A DNA stretch of 6,368 bases from Treponema sp. UBA1798. GTDB taxonomy: Bacteria > Spirochaetota > Spirochaetia > Treponematales > Treponemataceae. The stretch is from assembly GCA_002319875.1 (NCBI GenBank), contig DCFS01000221.1, positions 1 through 6,368 of the forward strand. The letters are read 5' to 3'. Positions 1 to 6,136 of the stretch are shown in pieces (positions within the stretch are counted from its first letter, which is position 1; each line of letters starts with the position of its first letter). Position numbers and translations under genes: made by a program. Under the pieces are notes generated by a model. The model ran no database searches. It had not been told where the DNA came from and saw nothing but the letters and a program-made list of their open reading frames with translations.

Positions 1-115
1 GCTGTCCGTATCCTCTGCGATCTTTTTTCATAACAGGACGGTTCTGGTTCCCGTTACACCGCTGCTTCCGGAAGGTGATGAAGGATTCTATCTTTATAGC
101 AGGAGAAAATTTATC
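1..115. other. Upstream edge with no assigned gene
   Basis: Two plus-strand frames are open here. One is continuous with the BASS gene from base 2. The other runs from base 3 to a TGA at 129-131 and could be the tail of an upstream gene overlapping the BASS start by 16 nt, but its 42 residues resemble nothing I recognise. No convincing promoter is visible; only the AGGAG ribosome site at 101-105 is clear. Confidence 0.3.
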
Positions 116-1081
116 ATGCTGGATAATTTGAATAGAACTTTTGACCGGTTTATGCCCATTCTTACCCCGTGCGGTGTCGCTCTTGGGCTGCTGCTTGGTT
201 CATATATTGCGTGGCTGAAACCCCTTGTTATCTGGCTTTTTGCTTTTGTAACGTTGACAGGGGCAATGGGGATGGGAATTTCTGATTTATCGGCTGTCAT
301 GAAAAAGCCGACGACACTTTTTATGATATTCTTTTGTGCCCACGTTGCGACACCCTGTCTTGTCTGGGCTGGTACCTCTTTGTTATTTCCCGGGAATCAG
401 AACATTATTACAGGTTATATATTGCTTTCCGCAATACCCGTCGCCGTTTCGAGCTATGTGTGGACCGGTATTTTCTATGGTGCCGGCCCTATGACGCTTA
501 CCGTGATTCTCTTTGATACTATTCTGGCTCCGGTCATCACGCCATTGACAATCAGGATTTTTACGAATTCTCTGGTTGTTATTGATACCCGCGGCATGAT
601 CATCAGCCTTCTGTGGATGGTTGTATTTCCTTCGATTGTCGGCATGGCATTCAATTCGATACGGCCCGGCATAACGAAGAAAATCGTACCGGTATGCAAA
701 CCTTTCTCAAAGGTTGCCCTGTTTTTAGTCGTGACTATAAATGCCGGAAATATTGCGGAATCTGTCAGTATTTCCTGGTCATATGTACCTATTCTCTTTG
801 TAAATATCTGTATAACCGCAGGCAGTTTTTTTCTTGCTTTTGGCATAGCAAATCTCATGAAGTTACCAATACAGGATACCGTTTCCATGACAATTACCGG
901 CGGACTGAGAAATATCAGCGCGGCTCTGGTTCTCGCATTGAATTTTTTTCCTCCGGAGACTTCAATCCCCGTTGTTTTCGGCATTATTTTTCAGCAGACT
1001 CTCGTGGCCTTTGTTTGTAAGGGCCTGTTCGGCAGGTATCAGAAAAGGATGATACAGTCGAAAACGGTATTGAAATCTTAA
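116..1081 (+). CDS. BASS-family (bile acid:sodium symporter-like) membrane transporter
   Basis: Integral inner-membrane carrier of 321 aa, the usual size for the BASS/SBF family, which moves organic anions, often with sodium. The N-terminus (LNRTFDRFMPILTPCGVALGLLLG) is typical of the bacterial branch. About ten hydrophobic segments are visible near residues 16-33, 37-54, 67-90, 97-119, 124-147, 161-181, 197-215, 222-248, 255-278 and 284-303. The two family crossover regions are recognisable: SSYVWTG near 112-118 and TGGLRNISAA at 261-270. The second lacks the Glu and Gln of the E-x-G-x-Q-N sodium motif, so the coupling ion and substrate are uncertain. ATG 116 is chosen because AGGAG lies at 101-105, ten bases upstream, and because the protein starts where the family starts. 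The frame is open further upstream to the window edge, but that part has no family resemblance. The family call is firm; the substrate is unknown. Confidence 0.88.
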   Translation: MLDNLNRTFDRFMPILTPCGVALGLLLGSYIAWLKPLVIWLFAFVTLTGAMGMGISDLSAVMKKPTTLFMIFFCAHVATPCLVWAGTSLLFPGNQNIITGYILLSAIPVAVSSYVWTGIFYGAGPMTLTVILFDTILAPVITPLTIRIFTNSLVVIDTRGMIISLLWMVVFPSIVGMAFNSIRPGITKKIVPVCKPFSKVALFLVVTINAGNIAESVSISWSYVPILFVNICITAGSFFLAFGIANLMKLPIQDTVSMTITGGLRNISAALVLALNFFPPETSIPVVFGIIFQQTLVAFVCKGLFGRYQKRMIQSKTVLKS

Positions 1082-1108
1082 AAGCCGGTAAAAGTAAAGC
1101 CGGTAAAA
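1081..1108 (+). repeat. 13-bp tandem direct repeat after the BASS stop codon
   Basis: AAAGCCGGTAAAA occurs at 1081-1093 and again at 1096-1108, a 15-bp period beginning on the last base of the stop codon. The second copy supplies the 5' arm (AGCCGG) of the proposed terminator at 1098-1143. It may be a small duplication of a terminator arm; no protein-coding meaning is evident. Confidence 0.7.
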
Positions 1109-1143
1109 TCACGCAGTTTTCATAACCGTTCCGGCTGGTTTTT
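1098..1143. terminator. Weak putative terminator between convergent BASS and MATE genes
   Basis: AGCCGG (1098-1103) can pair with CCGGCT (1131-1136), followed on the plus strand by GG and a five-T run (1139-1143). AAAA (1105-1108) and TTTT (1117-1120) can pair inside the loop. On the minus strand the same stem is followed by a broken T-rich stretch. Position between two convergent genes suits a shared terminator, but the stem is short and the loop long (27 nt). Confidence 0.42.
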
Positions 1144-1175
1144 ATCTGTACCCGCTTCAGAAATTCCGCCGGTGT

Positions 1176-2531
1176 TTATCGCGCTTCTGCTGTCAGCCGC
1201 TTCATATAACGGCGGTAGTGCAAAGCCATAATGATACTGCAGACAACCCATCCGACCGGGTAAGCAACCGATACCGGATAAAATGATGATGTGATGTGTG
1301 TTACAATAAACAGGTAGATCTGCCGGAATACGACGAAAGATCCTATCATTATGGTCATGGGAACGGCTGCGTCTCCCAGTCCCCGCAATGCTCCGGCATA
1401 GATCTGGTTTGCACAGCAGAGCAGATAGAAGGGTGAACTGACGCGCAGGAAAAACGTACCATAATAAAGCACATCGCTTTCCCTGTTGAACATGGAAACA
1501 AGCTGTTTTGAAAATACAAACATCAGAATAACAGGAATTACCGTAATAGATGCGGAAAGAGACAGGGATTTGTCTATTCCGTGTTTTGCCCGCTTTATAT
1601 TTCCGGCTCCATAATTCTGCCCTGCGAAAGTTGTAGCTGCAAGTGAAAGACTCTGCATGGGTAAAAGTGCAAACTGATCTATTTTGCCGTAACAGGCCCA
1701 GCCTGCCATGCATGAAGAACCAAAGTTATTAATATATGCCTGGACGAATACGTTTGAGAAGGAGGTTACAGCCTGCTGGATAGCTGCAGGCAGTCCGATG
1801 GCAACGATTCTGCGCAGTATAAAACCGCTGATTTCCAGTTCCTTTATTTTTACCTGATAACATTCTTCCGTATGCATAAGTACAAATAACACCATAACCG
1901 CTGATACGGTTTCGGAGATTATCGTAGCGTAGGCAACACCTGCAACTCCCCAGTGAAACGCGAGAACGAATACCAGGTCCAGAACGACATTCACAAGGGA
2001 AGAAACAACCAGAAAATACAGGGGCCGTTTCGAGTCACCTACAGCGCGGAGAATACCGGCACCGGTATTGTATATCATAAGCGCAAGTACACCTTCAAAA
2101 TAAATTCTCAGGTATACTGTTGCAGAATCGAGGACGTCATCCGGTGTTGCCATAAGACGCAGCATATAGGGCGAGCAGATAATGCCCAGTATAGTAAAAA
2201 TTACTCCGAGTATGAGTGTTCCTGCTACCATAGTGTGAACGGTTTTACGGAGATTGTGTATATCGTGAGCTCCAAAGTATTGCGAAACGACAACGCCGGC
2301 ACCAGCTGACAGACCAAGAAAAAAACCGACCAGTGTGTTGATGAGGCATGTGGTGGAACCGACGGCGGCGAGCGCTTCCTTGCCGACATAGTTGCCGACA
2401 ACGATGCTGTCTACCGTGTTATACAGCTGCTGAAACAGATTTCCTGCAAGCAGAGGAAGCGAAAAGCGTATCAGCAGTCCGGGAATACTGCCGGAAGTCA
2501 TATCCATGGTTTTAACTTTAGCGTCAGACAT
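1176..2531 (-). CDS. MATE family multidrug/toxin efflux transporter
   Basis: Multi-spanning inner-membrane exporter of 451 aa, the normal length for the family, expected to expel cationic drugs or metabolites in exchange for H+ or Na+. Two MatE halves are visible (about 18-178 and 240-400). Recognisable stretches are DMTSGSIPGLLIRFSLPLL (10-28), NLFQQLYNTVDSIVVGNYVG (31-50), GILRAVGDSKRP (159-170), GQNYGAGN (304-311) and YAGALRGLGDAAVP (378-391); the third and fifth are the matching pseudo-repeats of the two halves. The start at 2531 gives the usual short leader before DMT-G-I. No Shine-Dalgarno sequence precedes it, and a near-consensus promoter places the mRNA 5' end almost at the ATG (see 2540-2568). 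It diverges from phzF and converges on the BASS gene. The family is certain; the substrate cannot be read from sequence. Confidence 0.93.
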   Translation of the reverse strand: MSDAKVKTMDMTSGSIPGLLIRFSLPLLAGNLFQQLYNTVDSIVVGNYVGKEALAAVGSTTCLINTLVGFFLGLSAGAGVVVSQYFGAHDIHNLRKTVHTMVAGTLILGVIFTILGIICSPYMLRLMATPDDVLDSATVYLRIYFEGVLALMIYNTGAGILRAVGDSKRPLYFLVVSSLVNVVLDLVFVLAFHWGVAGVAYATIISETVSAVMVLFVLMHTEECYQVKIKELEISGFILRRIVAIGLPAAIQQAVTSFSNVFVQAYINNFGSSCMAGWACYGKIDQFALLPMQSLSLAATTFAGQNYGAGNIKRAKHGIDKSLSLSASITVIPVILMFVFSKQLVSMFNRESDVLYYGTFFLRVSSPFYLLCCANQIYAGALRGLGDAAVPMTIMIGSFVVFRQIYLFIVTHITSSFYPVSVAYPVGWVVCSIIMALHYRRYMKRLTAEAR

Positions 2532-2539
2532 ATTCAGCT

Positions 2540-2568
2540 ATTGTAATAATTTTAACAGCCAGTGGCAA
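2540..2568 (-). promoter_or_regulatory. Vegetative promoter of the MATE gene, probably giving a leaderless mRNA
   Basis: Read on the minus strand: -35 TTGCCA (2568-2563, 5/6 to consensus), a 17-bp spacer, and -10 TACAAT (2545-2540, 5/6). Counting seven bases past the -10 puts +1 at about 2533 (A), only two bases before the ATG at 2531. No purine-rich ribosome site exists in the 20 bases before the ATG. Confidence 0.7.
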
Positions 2569-2588
2569 TGTGTTTGTGTGGTTTTGCC

Positions 2589-2623
2589 GGAAGTCCTGCT
2601 TTGTGTTTTTATCTGCAACTTCC
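2589..2623. promoter_or_regulatory. Inverted repeat between divergent promoters, candidate operator
   Basis: GGAAGT (2589-2594) and ACTTCC (2618-2623) are perfect inverted copies. Additional arms TGC (2597-2599) and GCA (2615-2617) make nine paired positions with a two-base offset. The right arm overlaps the proposed phzF -35 and the left arm lies about 20 bp upstream of the MATE -35. No regulator gene is in view, so the operator role is a guess. Confidence 0.3.
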
Positions 2624-2648
2624 AAATTCGCTGCATAACGGTTATACT
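2620..2648 (+). promoter_or_regulatory. Putative phzF promoter with start site next to the ATG
   Basis: -10 TATACT (2643-2648, 5/6) with a poor -35, TTCCAA (2620-2625, 3/6), at a 17-bp spacing. The expected +1 is about 2655 (A), three bases before ATG 2658. A weak -35 overlapping an inverted repeat may mean that the promoter needs an activator. Confidence 0.5.
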
Positions 2649-2657
2649 CACAACATT

Positions 2658-3452
2658 ATGCAATGTGAATATTATCATATAGACGCTTTTACGGAAAAAC
2701 AGTTTAAGGGAAATCCGGCTGGTGTCTGTATTCTGGAAAAAGAATTGCCGCAGGACCTGATGCTGAAAATTGCACAGGAAAATGGTCTTGCAGAAACGGC
2801 ATTTGTAGTAAAAGAATATGGCAGATACCGGATCAGGTGGTTTACTCCTGATATTGAAATGGATTTGTGCGGACATGCCACGCTGTCTTCAGCGTATGTA
2901 ATAAAACGATTTATAGAACCATCGCGGCAGGAAGTAATTTTTGAATCCCGCAGCGGTGCACTTACCGTTACTTTTGAAAATCAGCTCATAAAGATGGATT
3001 TGCCTGCCCGTATGCCCGTAAAAACTGATTTGCCGGAAGAAATTGCAGGAGCTTTAAGCATTCAGCCCGCTGAAACTTATAAAGCCAGAGATTATGTGCT
3101 GTTGTACGGCAGTGAAGATGATGTAAAAAATATACGGATCGACAGGAAACTGTTTGACGGAATAAATCTTGATACCGGCGGTGTCTGTATAACTGCCCGG
3201 GGGAGGGATTATGATTTTGTTTCAAGATTTTTTACCCCGCAGGCAACAATACTGGAAGACCCGGTAACAGGTTCCGCTCACTGTTCCCTGATTCCTCTGT
3301 GGAGTAAAAAATTGGGAAAAAGAGAAATGACAGCCATGCAGTTGTCCCGGCGTACCGGAATTATATACTGCGGGAATGGCTCTGACGGAAGAGTCTGCGT
3401 AGCCGGTTATGCCTGCCTTTACAGCAGAGGCATAATCGAGACAGGGACGTAA
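2658..3452 (+). CDS. PhzF family isomerase (phenazine biosynthesis PhzF-like)
   Basis: Cytosolic enzyme of 264 aa in the PhzF/diaminopimelate-epimerase fold family. PhzF itself isomerises trans-2,3-dihydro-3-hydroxyanthranilate, but most bacterial homologues, including those with no phenazine genes nearby as here, have unknown substrates. Family signatures are YYHIDAFTEKQFKGNPAGV (residues 5-23), GLAETAF (43-49) with E46 at the expected catalytic acid, WFTPDIEMDLCGHATLSSA (61-79), and LEDPVTGSAH (199-208), which closes the second half of the pseudo-symmetric fold. The start is placed at 2658, not at the in-frame ATG 2562, because the first 32 codons of the longer frame have no resemblance to the family and run through the promoter region. 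No Shine-Dalgarno precedes 2658. It is a single gene between MATE (divergent) and the aldo/keto reductase (convergent). Family certain, substrate unknown. Confidence 0.9.
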   Translation: MQCEYYHIDAFTEKQFKGNPAGVCILEKELPQDLMLKIAQENGLAETAFVVKEYGRYRIRWFTPDIEMDLCGHATLSSAYVIKRFIEPSRQEVIFESRSGALTVTFENQLIKMDLPARMPVKTDLPEEIAGALSIQPAETYKARDYVLLYGSEDDVKNIRIDRKLFDGINLDTGGVCITARGRDYDFVSRFFTPQATILEDPVTGSAHCSLIPLWSKKLGKREMTAMQLSRRTGIIYCGNGSDGRVCVAGYACLYSRGIIETGT

Positions 3453-3466
3453 CTGTGTAAATCACC

Positions 3467-3502
3467 TTCAAAAGTCCGTTACTTCTGGAAATGATTTTTG
3501 AA
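3467..3502. terminator. Possible AT-rich hairpin between convergent phzF and aldo/keto reductase genes
   Basis: TTCAAAA (3467-3473) pairs with TTTTGAA (3496-3502) around a 22-nt loop, with TCC/GGA (3475-3477/3487-3489) able to pair inside. It lies in the 56-bp gap between two convergent stop codons, where a terminator is expected. The stem is AT-rich and lacks a downstream T-run, so it is weak evidence only. Confidence 0.22.
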
Positions 3503-3508
3503 AACGCC

Positions 3509-4651
3509 TTATGTATTTGGCTGCGGTGCCGGCTGCAGCCAGTCAAGTTCCTTTCTGAGTTTTTCCAGATCATCGCGGATATGCAGTTTCTGCGGACACT
3601 TGGATTCGCAGGCTCCGCATTTTCTGCACATGTCCGCCGTTTTTTTATCTGCAGACATGCTGTTCCATTCAAATGCAGTTCCGTTTCTGTTTTCGTACAT
3701 TCCCCAGGAATTCCACAGTTTGAAATTGCGCGGTATGTCGACTCCGAAGGGGCAGGGCATACAATACCGGCAGGCTGTACACCCGTTGCGCGTGCGGCTT
3801 CTGATTGCCTTCCTGACCTGGTCAACTGCAGCCGTTTCCTGACTGTTCATGGGAATAACGGGGGAAAAGGTTGCAAGATTGTCACGGAGCTGTTCTTCCG
3901 TCGACATGCCGCTCAGTACTACTTTAACTCCCGCAGATGTAGCTGCGAAACGCAGTGCCCAGGAGGCTGCGGTTTTATCGCTGTGAAGATCCGTAAACGG
4001 CCGGATAATTTCCGGCGGCAGATTTGCAAGCGATCCGCCTTTGACAGGTTCCATGATAATAAGCGGTATGCCAAGTTTTTCCGCCAGACTGCGTCCGCGT
4101 TCTCCTGCCTGTTCTTCCGTATCCATATAGTTGTACTGGATCTGGCAGAAGTCCCACTTGCGATACTTCAGAATCCGCTCAAATGCGTCATAACTGTCAT
4201 GGAAGGAGAATCCGAGATGACGGATACGGCCTGCTTTTTGTTCAGAGAGTAAATAATCGATTACTCCCAGTTTCAGTACGTTTTCAAACCGTTCTTTGCT
4301 GAGGGCATGAAGCAGGTAGAAATCAATATAATCTGTCCGGAGATGTTCAAGTTGTGCATGAAAAAAAGTAGCAGCATCTTCTGTTTTGTGTAGTTCCCAG
4401 ACGGGGAGTTTCGTTGCCACAAAAAAGGAAGAACGCGGCAGCTCCGAAAGATATTCTCCGACAAACGGCTCACTTTCCCTGTTATGATACGGCCAGGCTG
4501 TGTCAAAATAATTGACACCGGCCCCGTATGCTTCCTGCAGCATTGTTTTTGCCCTCTGCCTGTCGATGTGTCCGTCAGCTGTCTGGGGAAAACGCATGCA
4601 GCCAAAACCGAGCGCGGAAACCCTGTCGCCGCAGAATATCCTGTAATCCAT
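3509..4651 (-). CDS. Aldo/keto reductase with C-terminal double [4Fe-4S] ferredoxin-like domain
   Basis: Cytosolic NAD(P)-type oxidoreductase of 380 aa. The first 280 residues form the AKR TIM barrel: RVSALGFGCMRFP (10-22) and the catalytic tetrad D50 (NYFDTAWPY), Y55, K81 (VATKLP) and H115 (YLLHAL). The tail carries two cysteine groups, C291/C294/C297/C300 (CTACRYCMPCP) and C342/C345/C348/C352 (CRKCGACESKCP), fitting two [4Fe-4S] clusters, as in COG1453-type reductases of anaerobes. Substrate and electron partner are unknown. The frame extends to 4753, but that would overlap the upstream gene and adds non-homologous residues. ATG 4651 is preferred because GGAG at 4661-4658 is well spaced and the protein then begins with the normal first barrel strand; ATG 4663 is the alternative. 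It lies 43 bp after the CoA-binding gene on the same strand, so co-transcription is likely. Confidence 0.92.
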   Translation of the reverse strand: MDYRIFCGDRVSALGFGCMRFPQTADGHIDRQRAKTMLQEAYGAGVNYFDTAWPYHNRESEPFVGEYLSELPRSSFFVATKLPVWELHKTEDAATFFHAQLEHLRTDYIDFYLLHALSKERFENVLKLGVIDYLLSEQKAGRIRHLGFSFHDSYDAFERILKYRKWDFCQIQYNYMDTEEQAGERGRSLAEKLGIPLIIMEPVKGGSLANLPPEIIRPFTDLHSDKTAASWALRFAATSAGVKVVLSGMSTEEQLRDNLATFSPVIPMNSQETAAVDQVRKAIRSRTRNGCTACRYCMPCPFGVDIPRNFKLWNSWGMYENRNGTAFEWNSMSADKKTADMCRKCGACESKCPQKLHIRDDLEKLRKELDWLQPAPQPNT

Positions 4652-4670
4652 ATGCATCTCCATAGTATTC

Positions 4671-4699
4671 AGTATATCATGCCCCGGTTTTTTTTTAAA
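4671..4699 (-). promoter_or_regulatory. Extended -10 promoter in front of the aldo/keto reductase
   Basis: Minus strand: -35 TTTAAA (4699-4694, 4/6), a 17-bp spacer, and extended -10 TGATATACT (4679-4671). The expected +1 is 4664/4663, leaving a leader of about 12 nt that contains only the GGAG ribosome site for ATG 4651. It starts within the last codons of the upstream gene, so it would add expression independent of that gene. Confidence 0.5.
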
Positions 4700-5090
4700 C
4701 AGCATCAGGCACTGGCCCCCGTATACTGCCGTGTTTCCTGCCATATATCGCAAGTCCTGTCAGCAGGCAGCCGTCGAGGTAGGGAATTCTGTTATCGCCC
4801 AGCCATTTCACCAGTTCTTCACCCGAAGCACCAGGCTGGATTACGATATACTTGAAGCTTTTTCTGTTTTCTTTCAGCAGACGAAGCCCTTCCTTCGCAT
4901 TGATACACAGGTCTATGATATCGATGTCAAAAGGGACATCGTTGATAGATACCAGTTCCTTACCGACCGCGGCAACGGTATATCCTTTTTCCGCCAGCCC
5001 TTTTCTGATCATAGCTGCATATTTGTCAGGGCTCAACGTATTTCCGACTACGACGAAATTGTTCTGATTCATAATTTCTTTCAGGTCCAT
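4695..5090 (-). CDS. CoA-binding domain protein (YccU/CoA_binding_2-like)
   Basis: Small cytosolic protein of 131 aa with a Rossmann-type CoA-binding domain over its whole length, normal for the family. Visible elements are a first strand and glycine turn (NFVVVGNTLSPDKYA, 11-25), helix and second strand (GLAEKGYTVAAVG), a DIIDLCINA strand, and VIQPGASGEELVKWLGDNRIPYLDGCLLTG near the end, the family's P-G-A-x-x-E-E-L and D-G-C-L pattern. Members bind CoA or nucleotides in the lab, but their role is poorly known; a regulatory role is inferred only. The start is secure: AAGGAGG (minus strand, 5103-5097) lies six bases before ATG 5090. It precedes the aldo/keto reductase and diverges from fda. 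The stop codon abuts a run of nine A on the coding strand. Confidence 0.85.
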   Translation of the reverse strand: MDLKEIMNQNNFVVVGNTLSPDKYAAMIRKGLAEKGYTVAAVGKELVSINDVPFDIDIIDLCINAKEGLRLLKENRKSFKYIVIQPGASGEELVKWLGDNRIPYLDGCLLTGLAIYGRKHGSIRGPVPDAV

Positions 5091-5114
5091 GGGAAACCTC
5101 CTTATATAATATAC

Positions 5115-5122
5115 TTACGTAA
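5115..5122. promoter_or_regulatory. Short palindrome in the leader of the CoA-binding gene
   Basis: TTACGTAA is a perfect 8-bp palindrome, 12 bp upstream of the AAGGAGG ribosome site of the CoA-binding gene. It could be a regulator half-site pair, but such short palindromes are frequent by chance in AT-rich DNA. Confidence 0.2.
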
Positions 5123-5147
5123 AGAGTTTTACTGTTAAAAAGTTTTT

Positions 5148-5176
5148 TTTACTTTCTTTTAGCAGTATATTATTAT
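5148..5176 (+). promoter_or_regulatory. Vegetative promoter of fda
   Basis: -35 TTTACT (5148-5153, 4/6), a 17-bp spacer, and -10 TATTAT (5171-5176, 5/6). The region upstream is T-rich (5143-5150). The expected +1 is about 5183, giving a leader of about 42 nt. Confidence 0.6.
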
Positions 5177-5192
5177 TGGTATCCGGTGTTCT
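5164..5192 (-). promoter_or_regulatory. Tentative promoter for the CoA-binding gene
   Basis: Minus strand -10 TATACT (5169-5164) with a poor -35, AGAACA (5192-5187, 3/6), at 17 bp. The expected leader would be about 67 nt. A better -35 (TTAACA, 5138-5133) exists, but the only -10 near it would start transcription inside the ribosome site, so this one is preferred. It lies back to back with the fda -10. Confidence 0.3.
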
Positions 5193-5210
5193 GTAAATGA
5201 AAATCACCGG
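5183..5210 (+). promoter_or_regulatory. Hairpin at the 5' end of the fda mRNA leader
   Basis: CCGGTG (5183-5188) pairs perfectly with CACCGG (5205-5210) around a 16-nt loop. The stem begins at the predicted transcription start and ends three bases before the GGGAGGA ribosome site (5214-5220), which stays unpaired. It could be an mRNA-stabilising 5' stem-loop or a DNA operator; the sequence cannot tell them apart. Confidence 0.4.
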
Positions 5211-5224
5211 TCCGGGAGGACGAT

Positions 5225-6112
5225 ATGAATCAGCAGCAGTTATCTATTATGCATCAGGGCAAAGGTTTTATTGCGGCGCTTGACCAGAGCGGCGGCAGTA
5301 CACCGAAGGCTTTGGCAGACTATGGAATTAAGCAGAATGCGTATTCGACAGAGGAGCAGATGTTTGAACTGGTTCATCAGATGCGTTCCCGTATTATTAC
5401 AAATCCTGCATTTACGAAAGAACATATACTGGGAGCAATCCTTTTTGAACGGACAATGGAAAGCATGATCGGCGAAAAGTATACAGCCGATTTTCTTTGG
5501 GATGTAAAAGGCATCGTTCCTTTCTTAAAAATTGACAGAGGACTTGCAGATGAACAGGACGGCGTTCAGCTTATGAAACCGATACCTGGTCTTGAGGAAC
5601 TTCTTGCCCGTGCTGTTAAGCGGCATATATTCGGAACAAAAATGCGTTCCGTGATAAAACAGGCAGATACTGTGGGAATACAGCATGTTATTGGCCAGCA
5701 GTTTGAACTGGCGGAAAAAATTGCAGGATACGGACTCGTTCCGATTATAGAACCGGAAGTCGATATCCACTGTCCTGAAAAGTCCCGTGCTGAACAATTG
5801 ATGCTTGATGCGATTTTGTCACATATGAAAAAACTTGACAGTAAGGTCCGTGTTATGTTTAAATTTACTATTCCTGACACGACAGATTTTTATGCCGGGT
5901 TGATGAAGGATCCCCATGTAGTACGTATTGTAGCGCTTTCCGGCGGGTATCCGCGGGACGAAGCAGATGCAAAGCTCACGCTAAACCATGGGCTTATTGC
6001 AAGTTTTTCACGGGCGCTGTCTGAAGGATTGTCCGCACAGCAGAGTGAGCAGGAATTTACGGATGTTTTGCGGAGTTCGATAGAGTCCATCTATAAAGCT
6101 TCAATAACATAA
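5225..6112 (+). CDS. fda: Class I fructose-bisphosphate aldolase
   Basis: Cytosolic glycolytic/gluconeogenic enzyme that reversibly cleaves fructose 1,6-bisphosphate to dihydroxyacetone phosphate and glyceraldehyde 3-phosphate through a Schiff base, with no metal. The 295 aa match closely in length and sequence to the short Staphylococcus-type class I enzyme. Visible features are GKGFIAALDQSGGSTPKAL (12-30) with D20, VPFLKIDRGL with K102, GTKMRS with K139 and R141, IIEPEV with E176 and E178, the Schiff-base lysine K213 in VMFKFTIP, the phosphate-binding LSGG (238-241), and R263 in IASFSRAL. All expected catalytic residues are present. The start is set by GGGAGGA at 5214-5220. It has its own promoter and a strong terminator, so it is monocistronic, with a leader hairpin at 5183-5210. 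Confidence 0.96.
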   Translation: MNQQQLSIMHQGKGFIAALDQSGGSTPKALADYGIKQNAYSTEEQMFELVHQMRSRIITNPAFTKEHILGAILFERTMESMIGEKYTADFLWDVKGIVPFLKIDRGLADEQDGVQLMKPIPGLEELLARAVKRHIFGTKMRSVIKQADTVGIQHVIGQQFELAEKIAGYGLVPIIEPEVDIHCPEKSRAEQLMLDAILSHMKKLDSKVRVMFKFTIPDTTDFYAGLMKDPHVVRIVALSGGYPRDEADAKLTLNHGLIASFSRALSEGLSAQQSEQEFTDVLRSSIESIYKASIT

Positions 6113-6136
6113 CGGAATTGCCATCGTAAAAACAGA

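Noticed and set aside
1..31. Possible divergent gene starting at ATG 31 on the minus strand
   Set aside because: Only ten codons are in the window and no ribosome site precedes the ATG.
2..115. In-frame upstream extension of the BASS protein
   Set aside because: The frame is open to the edge, but the residues are not hydrophobic or family-like, and ATG 116 has a good ribosome site.
475..984. 169-codon minus-strand open frame across the BASS gene
   Set aside because: Antisense shadow of a well-supported membrane protein; no ribosome site and no family resemblance.
1120..1713. 197-codon minus-strand open frame overlapping the MATE gene
   Set aside because: Same strand as MATE in another frame; the MATE frame carries all conserved motifs and this one none.
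2562..2657. N-terminal extension of PhzF from ATG 2562
   Set aside because: These 32 codons run through both promoter regions and the inverted repeat and do not resemble the PhzF N-terminus, which begins at the YYHIDAFT segment after ATG 2658.
3491..4252. 253-codon plus-strand open frame
   Set aside because: It lies antisense inside the aldo/keto reductase, whose catalytic and cysteine motifs are clear. Its product is Cys/Arg/Phe-rich with no recognisable domain.
4652..4753. Longer start of the aldo/keto reductase at 4753
   Set aside because: It would overlap the CoA-binding gene in another frame and adds residues before the first barrel strand; better start sites are at 4651 or 4663.
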